This document shows positions 1 to 10,793 of a DNA stretch of 64,000 nt, piece after piece (the stretch's first letter is position 1; each line of letters starts with the position of its first letter). The notes below the pieces were generated by a model that made no database searches, was not told where the DNA came from, and worked only from the letters and a program-made list of their open reading frames with translations. The stretch is from Calliopsis andreniformis (taxonomy: Eukaryota > Arthropoda > Insecta > Hymenoptera > Andrenidae). Made by a program: the position numbers and the translations under genes. The stretch is from NCBI RefSeq assembly GCF_051401765.1, contig NW_027480423.1, positions 10,974,001 to 11,038,000 of the forward strand, in the 5' to 3' direction.

Positions 1-172
1 CTGTTTGATCTGGTGGATCAACGCCCTAGAATGAAGCCTAGGTTGCCCGGAACGTAGAAATGACCAGTACATTCACACTGGTTGCAGTTATTCCTGTAAA
101 ACGATGGAAAAACTGTTGTATTTTAATTCTATTTTATGCTTTTAGCGATGAATTCTAAGTCCCTAGCTATTC

Positions 173-338
173 GATCTGGTGGAGCAATGCCCTCGAGTGA
201 CGCCTAGGTTGCTCTGAACGTAGAAATGACCATTACTTTCACACTGGTTGCAATTATTCGTTTTATACGATGGAAAAGCTGTTGTAATTATGTCATATTT
301 TATGCTTCTGGCGTTGACTTCTTATGACCTAACTATTC
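173..338 (+). repeat. Representative satellite monomer (166 bp)
   Basis: This monomer serves as the landmark guide. Offsets 1-60 of the consensus are GC-richer (about 33 of 60) and hold the start word, the CCCTAGAGTGAAG block, the palindrome CCTAGG and the CCGG/ACGTAGAAATG block. Offsets 61-130 are AT-rich (about 18 of 70) and hold TTTCACACTGGTTGCAATT, the TTCGTTTTATACGATGG element and GTTGTATTTATATTG. The last part holds ATGCTTCTGGCGTTGACTT and AAGGCCCTAACTATTC. Consensus composition is roughly 32 C and 36 G with seven CpGs, close to random expectation. 166 mod 3 is 1, so reading frames shift at every unit and close within two monomers. Confidence 0.9.
257..273 (+). other. CENP-B-box-like element in the monomer
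   Basis: The segment reads TTCGTTTTATACGATGG. Against the functional CENP-B box core TTCGnnnnAnnCGGG it keeps TTCG, the central A and the CG, and has AT where the last GG is expected: seven of nine fixed positions. The element lies at about offset 84 and recurs in most monomers. Common alleles change its first part (TTCATTTT, TTCCTGTT) or delete a G (TACATGG). It also has 4-bp dyad arms, TCGT and ACGA, around five bases. Binding by a CENP-B-like protein is inference only. I found no monomer with all nine fixed positions. Confidence 0.3.
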
Positions 339-1334
339 GATCTGGTGGAGCAACGCCCTGGAGTGAAACCTAGGTTGCCCGGAACGTAGGAATGACCATT
401 ACTTTCAAACTGGTTGCAATTATTCCTGTTATACGGTGGAAAAACTGTTGTATTTTTATTGCATTTTATGCTTCGGGCATAGACTTTTAAGGCCCTAACT
501 ATTCAATCTGTTGGAGCAACGCCCTAGGGTGAAGCCTAGGTTGCCCGGACCGTAGAAATGAGCATAACTATCACACTGGTTGCAATTATTCGTTTTATAC
601 GATGGAAAAGCTGCCGTATTTATATCGTATTTTATGGTTCCGGCGTTGACTTCTTAGGCCCTAACTATTCCATTTGGTGGAACAACGCCCTAGGGTGACG
701 CCTAGGTTGCCCGGAAAGTAGAAATGACCATAACTTTCACACTGGTAGCAATTATTCGTTTTATACGATGGAAAAGCTGTTGTATTTATTTTATATTTTA
801 TGCTTCGGGCGTTGACTTCTAAGGCCCTAACTATTCGATCTGGTGGAGCAACGCCCTAGAGTGAAGCCTAGGTTGTCCGGTACGTAGAAATGATCATCAC
901 TTTCAAACTGGTTGCAATTATTTGTTTTATACGATGGAAAAGCTGTTGTATTTATATCGTATTTTATGCTACTAGCGTTGACTTCTTAGGCCCTAACTAT
1001 TCCATCTGGTGGAACAACGGCCTAGGGTGAAGACAAGGTTGCCCGGAACCTAGAAATGACCATAACTTTTACACTGGTAGCAATTATTCGTTTTATACAA
1101 TGGAAAAACTGTTCTATTTATTTTGTATTTAATGCTTCGGGCGTTGACTTCTAAGGCGCTAACTGTTTGATCTGGTGGAGCAACGCCCTAGAGTGAAGCG
1201 TAGGTTGCCTGGAACGTAGAAATGACCATTACCTTCACACGGGTTGCAATTACTCCTGTTATAGGATGGAAAGACAGTTGTATTTTTATTGTATTTTATA
1301 CTTCAGGCGTTGACTTCTGAGGCCGTAGCTATCC

Positions 1335-3989
1335 CATGTGGTGGAAGAACGCCATACAGTGAAGCCTATGTTGCCCGGAACGTAGAAATGACCATAACCT
1401 TCACACTGGTTGCAATTATTTGTTTTATACGATGGAAAAGCTGTTGTATTTATATCGTATTTTATGCTTCTGGCGTTGACTTCCTAGGCCCTAACTATTC
1501 CATCTGGTGGAACAACGCCCTAGGGTGAAGCCTAGGTTGCCCGGAACGTAGAAATGACCATAGCTTTTACACTGGCAGCAATTATTCGTTTTATACAATG
1601 GAAAAACCGTTCTATTTATTTTGTATTTTATGCTTCGGGCGTTGACTTCTAAGGCCCTAACTGTTTGATCTGGTGGAGCATCGCCGTAGAGTGAAGCCTA
1701 GGTTGCCCGGAACGTAGAAATGACCATACCTTTCACACTGGTTGCTATTGTGCGTTTTATACGATGGAATAACTGTTATATTTATATTGTATTTAAACTT
1801 CTGGCGTTGACTTCTGAGGCCGTTGCTATTCGATGTGGTGGAAGAACGCCATAGAGTGAAGCCTAGGTAGCCCGAATCGTAGAAATGTCCAGATCTTTCA
1901 CACTGTTTGCAATTTTTCGTTTTATACGATGGAAAAACTGTTTTATTTATTTTGTATTTTATGCTTCGGGCGTTGAGTTCTAAGGCCCTAGCTATTCGAT
2001 CTAGTGGAGCAACGCCCTAGAGTGCAGCCTAGGTTGTCCGGAACATAGAAATGACCATAACTTTCACACTGGTTGCTATCATTCGTTTTATATGATGGAA
2101 AAACTGTTGTATTTATATTGTATTTTATGCTTCTGGCGATCACTTCTTAGGCCCTAACTATTCGATCTGGTGGAACAACGGCCTAGGGTGAAGCCTAGGT
2201 TGCCCGGAACGTAGAAATGACCATAACTTTTACACTGGTAGGAATTATTCGTTTTATACAATGGAAAAACTGTTCTATTTATTTTGTATTTTATGCTTCG
2301 GGCGCTGTCTTCTAAGGCCCTAACTATTCTATCTGGTGGTACAACGCCCTAGGGTGAAGCCTAGGTTGCCCGGAACGTAGAAATGACCATAACTTTTACC
2401 CTGGCAGCAATTATTCGTTTTATACAATGAAAAAACCGTTCTATTTATTTTGTATTTTATGTGTCGGGCGTTGACTTCTAAGGCTCTAACTGTTTGATCT
2501 GGAGGAGCATCGCCGTAGAGTGAAGCCTAGGTTGCCCGGTACGTAGAAATAACCATAACTTTCACACTGGTTGCTATCATTCGTTTTATATGATGGAAAG
2601 ACTGTTGTATTTATATTGTATTTTATGCTTCTGGCGTTCACTTCTTAGGCCCTAACTATTCGATCTGGTGGAACAACACCCTAGAGTAAAGCCCAGGTTT
2701 CGCGGAACGTAGTAATGACCATAACTTTCACACTGGTAGCAATTATTCGTTTGATACAATGGAAAAACTGTTCTATTTATTTTGTATGTAATGCTTCGGG
2801 CGTTGACTTCTAAGGCCCTAACTATTCGATCAGGTGGAGCAACGCCCTAGAGTGAAGCCTAGGTTGCTCGAAATGTAGAAATGACCATAACATTCACACT
2901 GGTTGCTATCATTCGTTTTATATGATGGAAAGACTGTTGTATTTATATTGTATTTTATGCTTCTGGCGTTCACTACTTAGGCCCTAACTATTCGATCTGG
3001 TGGAACAACGGCCTAGGGTGAAACCTAGGTTGCCCAGAACGTAGAAATGGCCATAACTTTTACACTGGTAGCAATTATTCGTTTTATACAATGGAAAAAC
3101 TGTTCTATTTATTTTGTATTTAATGCTTCGGGCGTTGACTTCCAAGGCCCCAACTGTTTGATCTGGTGGAGCAACGCCCTAGAGTGAAGCCTAGGTTGCC
3201 TGGAACGTAGAAATGACCATCACTTTCACACGGTTTGCAATTATTCCTGTTATAGGATGGAAAGACTGTTGTATTTTTATTGTATTTTATACTTCAGGCG
3301 CTGACTTCTGAGGCCGTAGCTATTCGATGTGGTGGAAGAACGCCATACAGTGAAGCCTAGGTTTCGCGGAACGTAGAAATGACCATAACTTTCACACGGG
3401 TTGCAATTATTCCTGTTATAGGATGGAAAGACTGTTGTATTTTTATTGTATTTTATACTTCAGGCGCTGACTTCTGAGGCCGTAGCTATTCGATGTGGTG
3501 GAAGAACGCCATACAGTGAAGCCTAGGTTGCCCGGAACGTAGAAATGACCATAACTTTCACACTGGTTGCAATTATTTGTTTTATACGACGGAAAAGCTG
3601 TTGTATTTATATCGTGTTTTATGCTTCTGGCGTTGACTTCTGAGGCCGTTGCTATTCGATGTGGTGGAAGAACGCCATAGAGTGAAGCCTAGGTAGCCCG
3701 GATCGTCGAAATGTTCATATCTTTCACAATGTTTGCAATTTTTCGTTTTATACGATGGAAAAACTGTTTTATTTATTTTATATTTTATGCTTCGGGCGTT
3801 GACTTCTAAGGCCCTAACTATTCGATCTGGTAGAGCAACGCCCTAGAGTGATGCCTAGGTTGCCCGGATCGTAGAAATGTCCATATCTTTCACACTACTT
3901 GCAATTTTTCGTTATATACGATGGAAAAACTGTTTTATTTATTTTGAATTTTATGCTTCGGGCGTTGACTTCTAAGGCCCTAACTATTC
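1335..3989 (+). repeat. Domain A, partial copy of the 3.3-kb HOR
   Basis: The monomers at 1335, 1501 and 1667 correspond to 4986, 5152 and 5318. The monomers at 1832 and 1998 have their counterparts at 10,959 and 11,125. From 2164 to about 3,490 the monomers match 5,483 onward at an offset of 3,319 bp, with scattered differences such as CACTACTT versus CACTTCTT. The block at 3492, 3658 and 3824 (GATGTGGTGGAAG, GATCTGGTAGAGC) is present here and at 12,619-13,116, but it is shortened in the two full HOR copies. The monomer at 1667 is 165 bp because ATTTTATGCTTC has become ATTTAAACTTC. Confidence 0.75.
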
Positions 3990-5317
3990 GATCTGGTGGA
4001 GCAACGACCTAGAGATATGCCTAGGTTGCCCGGAACGTACAAATGACAATTACTTTCACACTGTTTGGTATTATTCATTTTGTACGATGGAAAAGCTGTT
4101 GTATTTATATTGTACTTTATGCCTCTGGCGTTGACTTCTAAGGCCGTAGCTATTAGATGCGGTGGAGCAACGCCCTAGAGTGACGCCTAGGTTGCCCGGA
4201 ACATAGAAATGACTATAACTTTCACACTGGTTGCTATCATTCGTTTTATACGATGGAAAAACTGTTATATTTATATTGTATTTTATACTTCAGGCGTTGA
4301 CTTCTGAGGCCGTAGCTATCCCATGTGGTGGAAGAACGCCATACAGTGAAGCCTATGTTGCCCGGAACGTAGAAATGACCATAACCTTCACACTGGTTGC
4401 AATTATTTGTTTTATACGATGGAAAAGCTGTTGTATTTATATCGTATTTTATGCTTCTGGCGTTGACTTCCTAGGCCCTAACTATTCCATCTGGTGGAAC
4501 AACGCCCTAGGGTGAAGCCTAGGTTGCCCGGAACGTAGAAATGACCATAGCTTTTACACTGGCAGCAATTATTCGTTTTATGCAATGGAAAAACCGTTCT
4601 ATTTATTTTGTATTTTATGCTTCGGGCGTTGACTTCTAAGGCCCTAACTGTTTGATCTGGTGGAGCAACGACCTAGAGATATGCCTAGGTTGCCCGGAAC
4701 GTACAAATGACAATTACTTTCACACTGTTTGGTATTATTCATTTTGTACGATGGAAAAGCTGTTGTATTTATATTGTACTTTATGCCTCTGGCGTTGACT
4801 TCTAAGGCCGTAGCTATTAGATGCGGTGGAGCAACGCCCTAGAGTGACGCCTAGGTTGCCCGGAACATAGAAATGACTATAACTTTCACACTGGTTGCTA
4901 TCATTCGTTTTATACGATGGAAAAACTGTTATATTTATATTGTATTTTATACTTCAGGCGTTGACTTCTGAGGCCGTAGCTATCCCATGTGGTGGAAGAA
5001 CGCCATACAGTGAAGCCTATGTTGCCCGGAACGTAGAAATGACCATAACCTTCACACTGGTTGCAATTATTTGTTTTATACGATGGAAAAGCTGTTGTAT
5101 TTATATCGTATTTTATGCTTCTGGCGTTGACTTCCTAGGCCCTAACTATTCCATCTGGTGGAACAACGCCCTAGGGTGAAGCCTAGGTTGCCCGGAACGT
5201 AGAAATGACCATAGCTTTTACACTGGCAGCAATTATTCGTTTTATACAATGGAAAAACCGTTCTATTTATTTTGTATTTTATGCTTCGGGCGTTGACTTC
5301 TAAGGCCCTAACTGTTT
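3990..5317 (+). repeat. 664-bp tetramer, tandem duplicate inside HOR copy 1
   Basis: Four monomers (start words GATCTGGTGG with GAGATATGCC, GATGCGGTGG, CATGTGGTGGAAG, CATCTGGTGGAAC) at 3990, 4156, 4322 and 4488 are repeated at 4654, 4820, 4986 and 5152. The two tetramers are nearly identical; one change seen is TTTTATGCAATGG versus TTTTATACAATGG in the fourth monomer. Confidence 0.88.
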
Positions 5318-7308
5318 GATCTGGTGGAGCATCGCTGTAGAGTGAAGCCTAGGTTGCCCGGAACGTAGAAATGACCATACCTTTCACACTGGTTGCTATT
5401 GTTCGTTTTATACGATGGAAAAACTGTTATATTTATATTGTATTTAAACTTCTGGCGTTGACTTCTGAGGCCGTTGCTATTCGATCTGGTGGAACAACGG
5501 CCTAGGGTGAAGCCTAGGTTGCCCGGAACGTAGAAATGACCATAACTTTTACACTGGTAGGAATTATTCGTTTTATACAATGGAAAAACTGTTCTATTTA
5601 TTTTGTATTTTATGCTTCGGGCGCTGTCTTCTAAGGCCCTAACTATTCTATCTGGTGGTACAACGCCCTAGGGTGAAGCCTAGGTTGACCGGAACGTAGA
5701 AATGACCATAACTTTTACACTGGCAGCAATTATTCGTTTTATACAATGGAAAAACCGTTCTATTTATTTTGTATTTTATGTGTCGGGCGTTGACTTCTAA
5801 GGCCCTAACTGTTTGATCTGGTGGAGCATCGCCGTAGAGTGAAGCCTAGGTTGCCCGGTACGTAGAAATAACCATAACTTTCACACTGGTTGCTATCATT
5901 CGTTTTATATGATGGAAAGACTGTTGTATTTATATTGTATTTTATGCTTCTGGCGTTCACTTCTTAGGCCCTAACTATTCGATCTGGTGGAACAACACCC
6001 TAGAGTAAAGCCCAGGTTTCGCGGAACGTAGTAATGACCATAACTTTCACACTGGTAGCAATTATTCGTTTGATACAATGGAAAAACTGTTCTATTTATT
6101 TTGTATGTAATGCTTCGGGCGTTGACTTCTAAGGCCCTAACTATTCGATCAGGTGGAGCAACGCCCTAGAGTGAAGCCTAGGTTGCTCGAAATGTAGAAA
6201 TGACCATAACATTCACACTGGTTGCTATCATTCGTTTTATATGATGGAAAGACTGTTGTATTTATATTGTATTTTATGCTTCTGGCGTTCACTTCTTAGG
6301 CCCTAACTATTCGATCTGGTGGAACAACGGCCTAGGGTGAAACCTAGGTTGCCCAGAACGAAGAAATGACCATAACTTTTACACTGGTAGCAATTATTCG
6401 TTTTATACAATGGAAAAACTGTTCTATTTATTTTGTATTTAATGCTTCGGGCGTTGACTTCCAAGGCCCCAACTGTTTGATCTGGTGGAGCAACGCCCTA
6501 GAGTGAAGCCTAGGTTGCCTGGAACGTAGAAATGACCATCACTTTCACACGGTTTGCAATTATTCCTGTTATAGGATGGAAAGACTGTTGTATTTTTATT
6601 GTATTTTATACTTCAGGCGCTGACTTCTGAGGCCGTAGCTATTCGATGTGGTGGAAGAACGCCATACAGTGAAGCCTAGGTTTCCCGGAACGTAGAAATG
6701 ACCATAACTTTCACACTGGTTGCAATTATTTGTTTTATACGATGGAAAAGCTGTTGTATTTATATCGTATTTTATGCTTCAGGCGTTGACTTCTAAGGCC
6801 CTAACTATTCGATCTGGTAGAGCAACGCCCTAGAGTGATGCCTAGGTTGCCCGGATCGTAGAAATGTCCATATCTTTCACACTACTTGCAATTTTTCGTT
6901 TTATACGCTGGAAAAACTGTTTTATTTATTTTGAATTTTATGCTTCGGGCGTTGACTTCTAAGGCCCTAACTATTCGATCTGGTGGAGCAACGACCTAGA
7001 GATATGCCTAGGTTGCCCGGAACGTACAAATGACAATTACTTTCACACTGTTTGGTATTATTCATTTTGTACGATGGAAAAGCTGTTGTATTTATATTGT
7101 ACTTTATGCCTCTGGCGTTGACTTCTAAGGCCGTAGCTATTCGATGTGGTGGAAGAACGCCATACAGTGAAGCCTAGGTTTCCCGGAACGTAGAAATGAC
7201 CATAACTTTCACACTGGTTGCAATTATTTGTTTTATACGATGGAAAAGCTGTTGTATTTATATCGTATTTTATGCTTCGGGCGTTGACTTCTAAGGCCCT
7301 AACTATTC
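3990..7308 (+). repeat. 3,319-bp higher-order repeat, copy 1 (20 monomers)
   Basis: Twenty monomers are repeated in the same order immediately downstream at an offset of 3,319 bp (20 x 166 minus 1, the missing base being in the 165-bp monomer at 5318). The copy begins with the GAGATATGCC monomer at 3990 and ends with the GGTTTCCCGG monomer at 7143. Differences from copy 2 that I noticed: a cluster near 4,140-4,170, single changes near 4,398 and 4,486, and one near 7,278. Monomers within the copy differ from one another far more than the two copies differ from each other, which is the hallmark of a HOR. Confidence 0.9.
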
Positions 7309-8636
7309 GATCTGGTGGAGCAACGACCTAGAGATATGCCTAGGTTGCCCGGAACGTACAAATGACAATTACTTTCACACTGTTTGGTATTATTCATTTT
7401 GTACGATGGAAAAGCTGTTGTATTTATATTGTACTTTATGCCTCTGGCGTTGACTTCTAAGGCCCTAACTGTTTGATCTGGTGGAGCATCGCCCTAGAGT
7501 GACGCCTAGGTTGCCCGGAACATAGAAATGACTATAACTTTCACACTGGTTGCTATCATTCGTTTTATACGATGGAAAAACTGTTATATTTATATTGTAT
7601 TTTATACTTCAGGCGTTGACTTCTGAGGCCGTAGCTATCCCATGTGGTGGAAGAACGCCATACAGTGAAGCCTATGTTGCCCGGAACGTAGAAATGACCA
7701 TAACTTTCACACTGGTTGCAATTATTTGTTTTATACGATGGAAAAGCTGTTGTATTTATATCGTATTTTATGCTTCTGGCGTTGACTTCCTAGGCCCTAA
7801 CTATTCTATCTGGTGGAACAACGCCCTAGGGTGAAGCCTAGGTTGCCCGGAACGTAGAAATGACCATAGCTTTTACACTGGCAGCAATTATTCGTTTTAT
7901 GCAATGGAAAAACCGTTCTATTTATTTTGTATTTTATGCTTCGGGCGTTGACTTCTAAGGCCCTAACTGTTTGATCTGGTGGAGCAACGACCTAGAGATA
8001 TGCCTAGGTTGCCCGGAACGTACAAATGACAATTACTTTCACACTGTTTGGTATTATTCATTTTGTACGATGGAAAAGCTGTTGTATTTATATTGTACTT
8101 TATGCCTCTGGCGTTGACTTCTAAGGCCGTAGCTATTAGATGCGGTGGAGCAACGCCCTAGAGTGACGCCTAGGTTGCCCGGAACATAGAAATGACTATA
8201 ACTTTCACACTGGTTGCTATCATTCGTTTTATACGATGGAAAAACTGTTATATTTATATTGTATTTTATACTTCAGGCGTTGACTTCTGAGGCCGTAGCT
8301 ATCCCATGTGGTGGAAGAACGCCATACAGTGAAGCCTATGTTGCCCGGAACGTAGAAATGACCATAACCTTCACACTGGTTGCAATTATTTGTTTTATAC
8401 GATGGAAAAGCTGTTGTATTTATATCGTATTTTATGCTTCTGGCGTTGACTTCCTAGGCCCTAACTATTCCATCTGGTGGAACAACGCCCTAGGGTGAAG
8501 CCTAGGTTGCCCGGAACGTAGAAATGACCATAGCTTTTACACTGGCAGCAATTATTCGTTTTATACAATGGAAAAACCGTTCTATTTATTTTGTATTTTA
8601 TGCTTCGGGCGTTGACTTCTAAGGCCCTAACTGTTT
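7309..8636 (+). repeat. 664-bp tetramer, tandem duplicate inside HOR copy 2
   Basis: The same two tetramers as in copy 1 lie at 7,309-7,972 and 7,973-8,636. The tetramer duplication is therefore older than the 3,319-bp duplication, or it was copied along with it. The TTTTATGCAATGG versus TTTTATACAATGG difference between the first and second tetramer is retained here. Confidence 0.88.
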
Positions 8637-10627
8637 GATCTGGTGGAGCATCGCTGTAGAGTGAAGCCTAGGTTGCCCGGAACGTAGAAATGACCATACC
8701 TTTCACACTGGTTGCTATTGTTCGTTTTATACGATGGAAAAACTGTTATATTTATATTGTATTTAAACTTCTGGCGTTGACTTCTGAGGCCGTTGCTATT
8801 CGATCTGGTGGAACAACGGCCTAGGGTGAAGCCTAGGTTGCCCGGAACGTAGAAATGACCATAACTTTTACACTGGTAGGAATTATTCGTTTTATACAAT
8901 GGAAAAACTGTTCTATTTATTTTGTATTTTATGCTTCGGGCGCTGTCTTCTAAGGCCCTAACTATTCTATCTGGTGGTACAACGCCCTAGGGTGAAGCCT
9001 AGGTTGACCGGAACGTAGAAATGACCATAACTTTTACACTGGCAGCAATTATTCGTTTTATACAATGGAAAAACCGTTCTATTTATTTTGTATTTTATGT
9101 GTCGGGCGTTGACTTCTAAGGCCCTAACTGTTTGATCTGGTGGAGCATCGCCGTAGAGTGAAGCCTAGGTTGCCCGGTACGTAGAAATAACCATAACTTT
9201 CACACTGGTTGCTATCATTCGTTTTATATGATGGAAAGACTGTTGTATTTATATTGTATTTTATGCTTCTGGCGTTCACTTCTTAGGCCCTAACTATTCG
9301 ATCTGGTGGAACAACACCCTAGAGTAAAGCCCAGGTTTCGCGGAACGTAGTAATGACCATAACTTTCACACTGGTAGCAATTATTCGTTTGATACAATGG
9401 AAAAACTGTTCTATTTATTTTGTATGTAATGCTTCGGGCGTTGACTTCTAAGGCCCTAACTATTCGATCAGGTGGAGCAACGCCCTAGAGTGAAGCCTAG
9501 GTTGCTCGAAATGTAGAAATGACCATAACATTCACACTGGTTGCTATCATTCGTTTTATATGATGGAAAGACTGTTGTATTTATATTGTATTTTATGCTT
9601 CTGGCGTTCACTTCTTAGGCCCTAACTATTCGATCTGGTGGAACAACGGCCTAGGGTGAAACCTAGGTTGCCCAGAACGAAGAAATGACCATAACTTTTA
9701 CACTGGTAGCAATTATTCGTTTTATACAATGGAAAAACTGTTCTATTTATTTTGTATTTAATGCTTCGGGCGTTGACTTCCAAGGCCCCAACTGTTTGAT
9801 CTGGTGGAGCAACGCCCTAGAGTGAAGCCTAGGTTGCCTGGAACGTAGAAATGACCATCACTTTCACACGGTTTGCAATTATTCCTGTTATAGGATGGAA
9901 AGACTGTTGTATTTTTATTGTATTTTATACTTCAGGCGCTGACTTCTGAGGCCGTAGCTATTCGATGTGGTGGAAGAACGCCATACAGTGAAGCCTAGGT
10001 TTCCCGGAACGTAGAAATGACCATAACTTTCACACTGGTTGCAATTATTTGTTTTATACGATGGAAAAGCTGTTGTATTTATATCGTATTTTATGCTTCA
10101 GGCGTTGACTTCTAAGGCCCTAACTATTCGATCTGGTAGAGCAACGCCCTAGAGTGATGCCTAGGTTGCCCGGATCGTAGAAATGTCCATATCTTTCACA
10201 CTACTTGCAATTTTTCGTTTTATACGCTGGAAAAACTGTTTTATTTATTTTGAATTTTATGCTTCGGGCGTTGACTTCTAAGGCCCTAACTATTCGATCT
10301 GGTGGAGCAACGACCTAGAGATATGCCTAGGTTGCCCGGAACGTACAAATGACAATTACTTTCACACTGTTTGGTATTATTCATTTTGTACGATGGAAAA
10401 GCTGTTGTATTTATATTGTACTTTATGCCTCTGGCGTTGACTTCTAAGGCCGTAGCTATTCGATGTGGTGGAAGAACGCCATACAGTGAAGCCTAGGTTT
10501 CCCGGAACGTAGAAATGACCATAACTTTCACACTGGTTGCAATTATTTGTTTTATACGATGGAAAAGCTGTTGTATTTATATCGTATTTTATGCTTCAGG
10601 CGTTGACTTCTAAGGCCCTAACTATTC
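7309..10627 (+). repeat. 3,319-bp higher-order repeat, copy 2 (20 monomers)
   Basis: This is the tandem copy of 3,990-7,308. Reading both copies side by side shows long identical stretches, for example the blocks beginning at 4895 and 8214 and at 5308 and 8627. After 10,627 the correspondence breaks: where copy 1 would continue with another GAGATATGCC monomer, the sequence passes into a chimeric monomer. One replacement at the copy start (7,475: GATCTGGTGGAGCATCGCC instead of GATGCGGTGGAGCAACGCC) suggests the exchange point or a short conversion tract. Confidence 0.9.
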
Positions 10628-10793
10628 GATCTGGTAGAGCAACGCCCTAGAGTGATGCCTAGGTTGCCCGGAACGTAGAAATGACCATAGCTTTTACACT
10701 GGCAGCAATTATTCGTTTTATACAATGGAAAAACCGTTCTATTTATTTTGTATTTTATGCTTCGGGCGTTGACTTCTAAGGCCCTAACTGTTT
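10628..10793 (+). repeat. Chimeric monomer at the end of the 3.3-kb HOR
   Basis: The head (GATCTGGTAGAGC, GAGTGATGCC) matches the monomer at 10,130 (and 6,811). From GGAACGTAG onward it matches the monomer at 8,471 (ACCATAGCTTTTACACTGG, AAACCGTTC). The switch falls in the shared CCTAGGTTGCCCGGA stretch. The next monomer, 10,794, continues the 8,471-8,637 order, as expected for an unequal crossover in register. Confidence 0.75.

Larger units (their letters stand above)
1..1334 (+). repeat. Left-edge divergent monomers, partly domain-C-like
   Basis: Monomers start at 7, 173, 339, 505, 671, 837, 1003 and 1169. They do not belong to the domain A higher-order repeats. The adjacent pair 339 and 505 (TTTCAAACTGG, TTTTTATTGCATTTTATG, then the AATCTGTTGG start) matches the domain C pair at 48,260 and 48,425. 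Monomer 671 carries the GGAAAGTAG word that is common in domain C. The final monomer at 1169 leads into the domain A type CATGTGGTGGAAG monomer at 1335. This looks like an array edge or an older layer that was not swept by recent amplification. Confidence 0.6.

Noticed and set aside
325..335. Telomere-like CCCTAA within AAGGCCCTAACTATT
   Set aside because: It occurs once per monomer, never in tandem, and is mutated in many copies; a chance word in the consensus.
173..338. Monomer as a dimer of two 83-bp halves
   Set aside because: Laying the two halves side by side gives no shared order of words. One half is GC-rich and the other AT-rich.
335..346. Pol III B-box-like TTCGATC as a sign of a tRNA-derived SINE
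   Set aside because: Only the TTCGA core agrees. There is no A box at a suitable distance, no tRNA fold and no poly-A tail.
4231..4515. Open reading frame of 94 codons, repeated at 4895, 7550 and 8214
   Set aside because: It is a frame through less than two satellite monomers, copied because the DNA is copied. The predicted peptide has no domain, there is no gene context, and monomer period 166 is not a multiple of three, so frames close quickly.
5308..5580. Minus-strand frames of about 65-90 codons (also near 8627, 13771, 12045, 16691, 42402, 47520, 58677, 62703)
   Set aside because: These are reverse-complement readings of the same monomer, with low-complexity, Asn/Ser/Tyr-rich peptides fixed by the repeat. 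Nothing supports translation.
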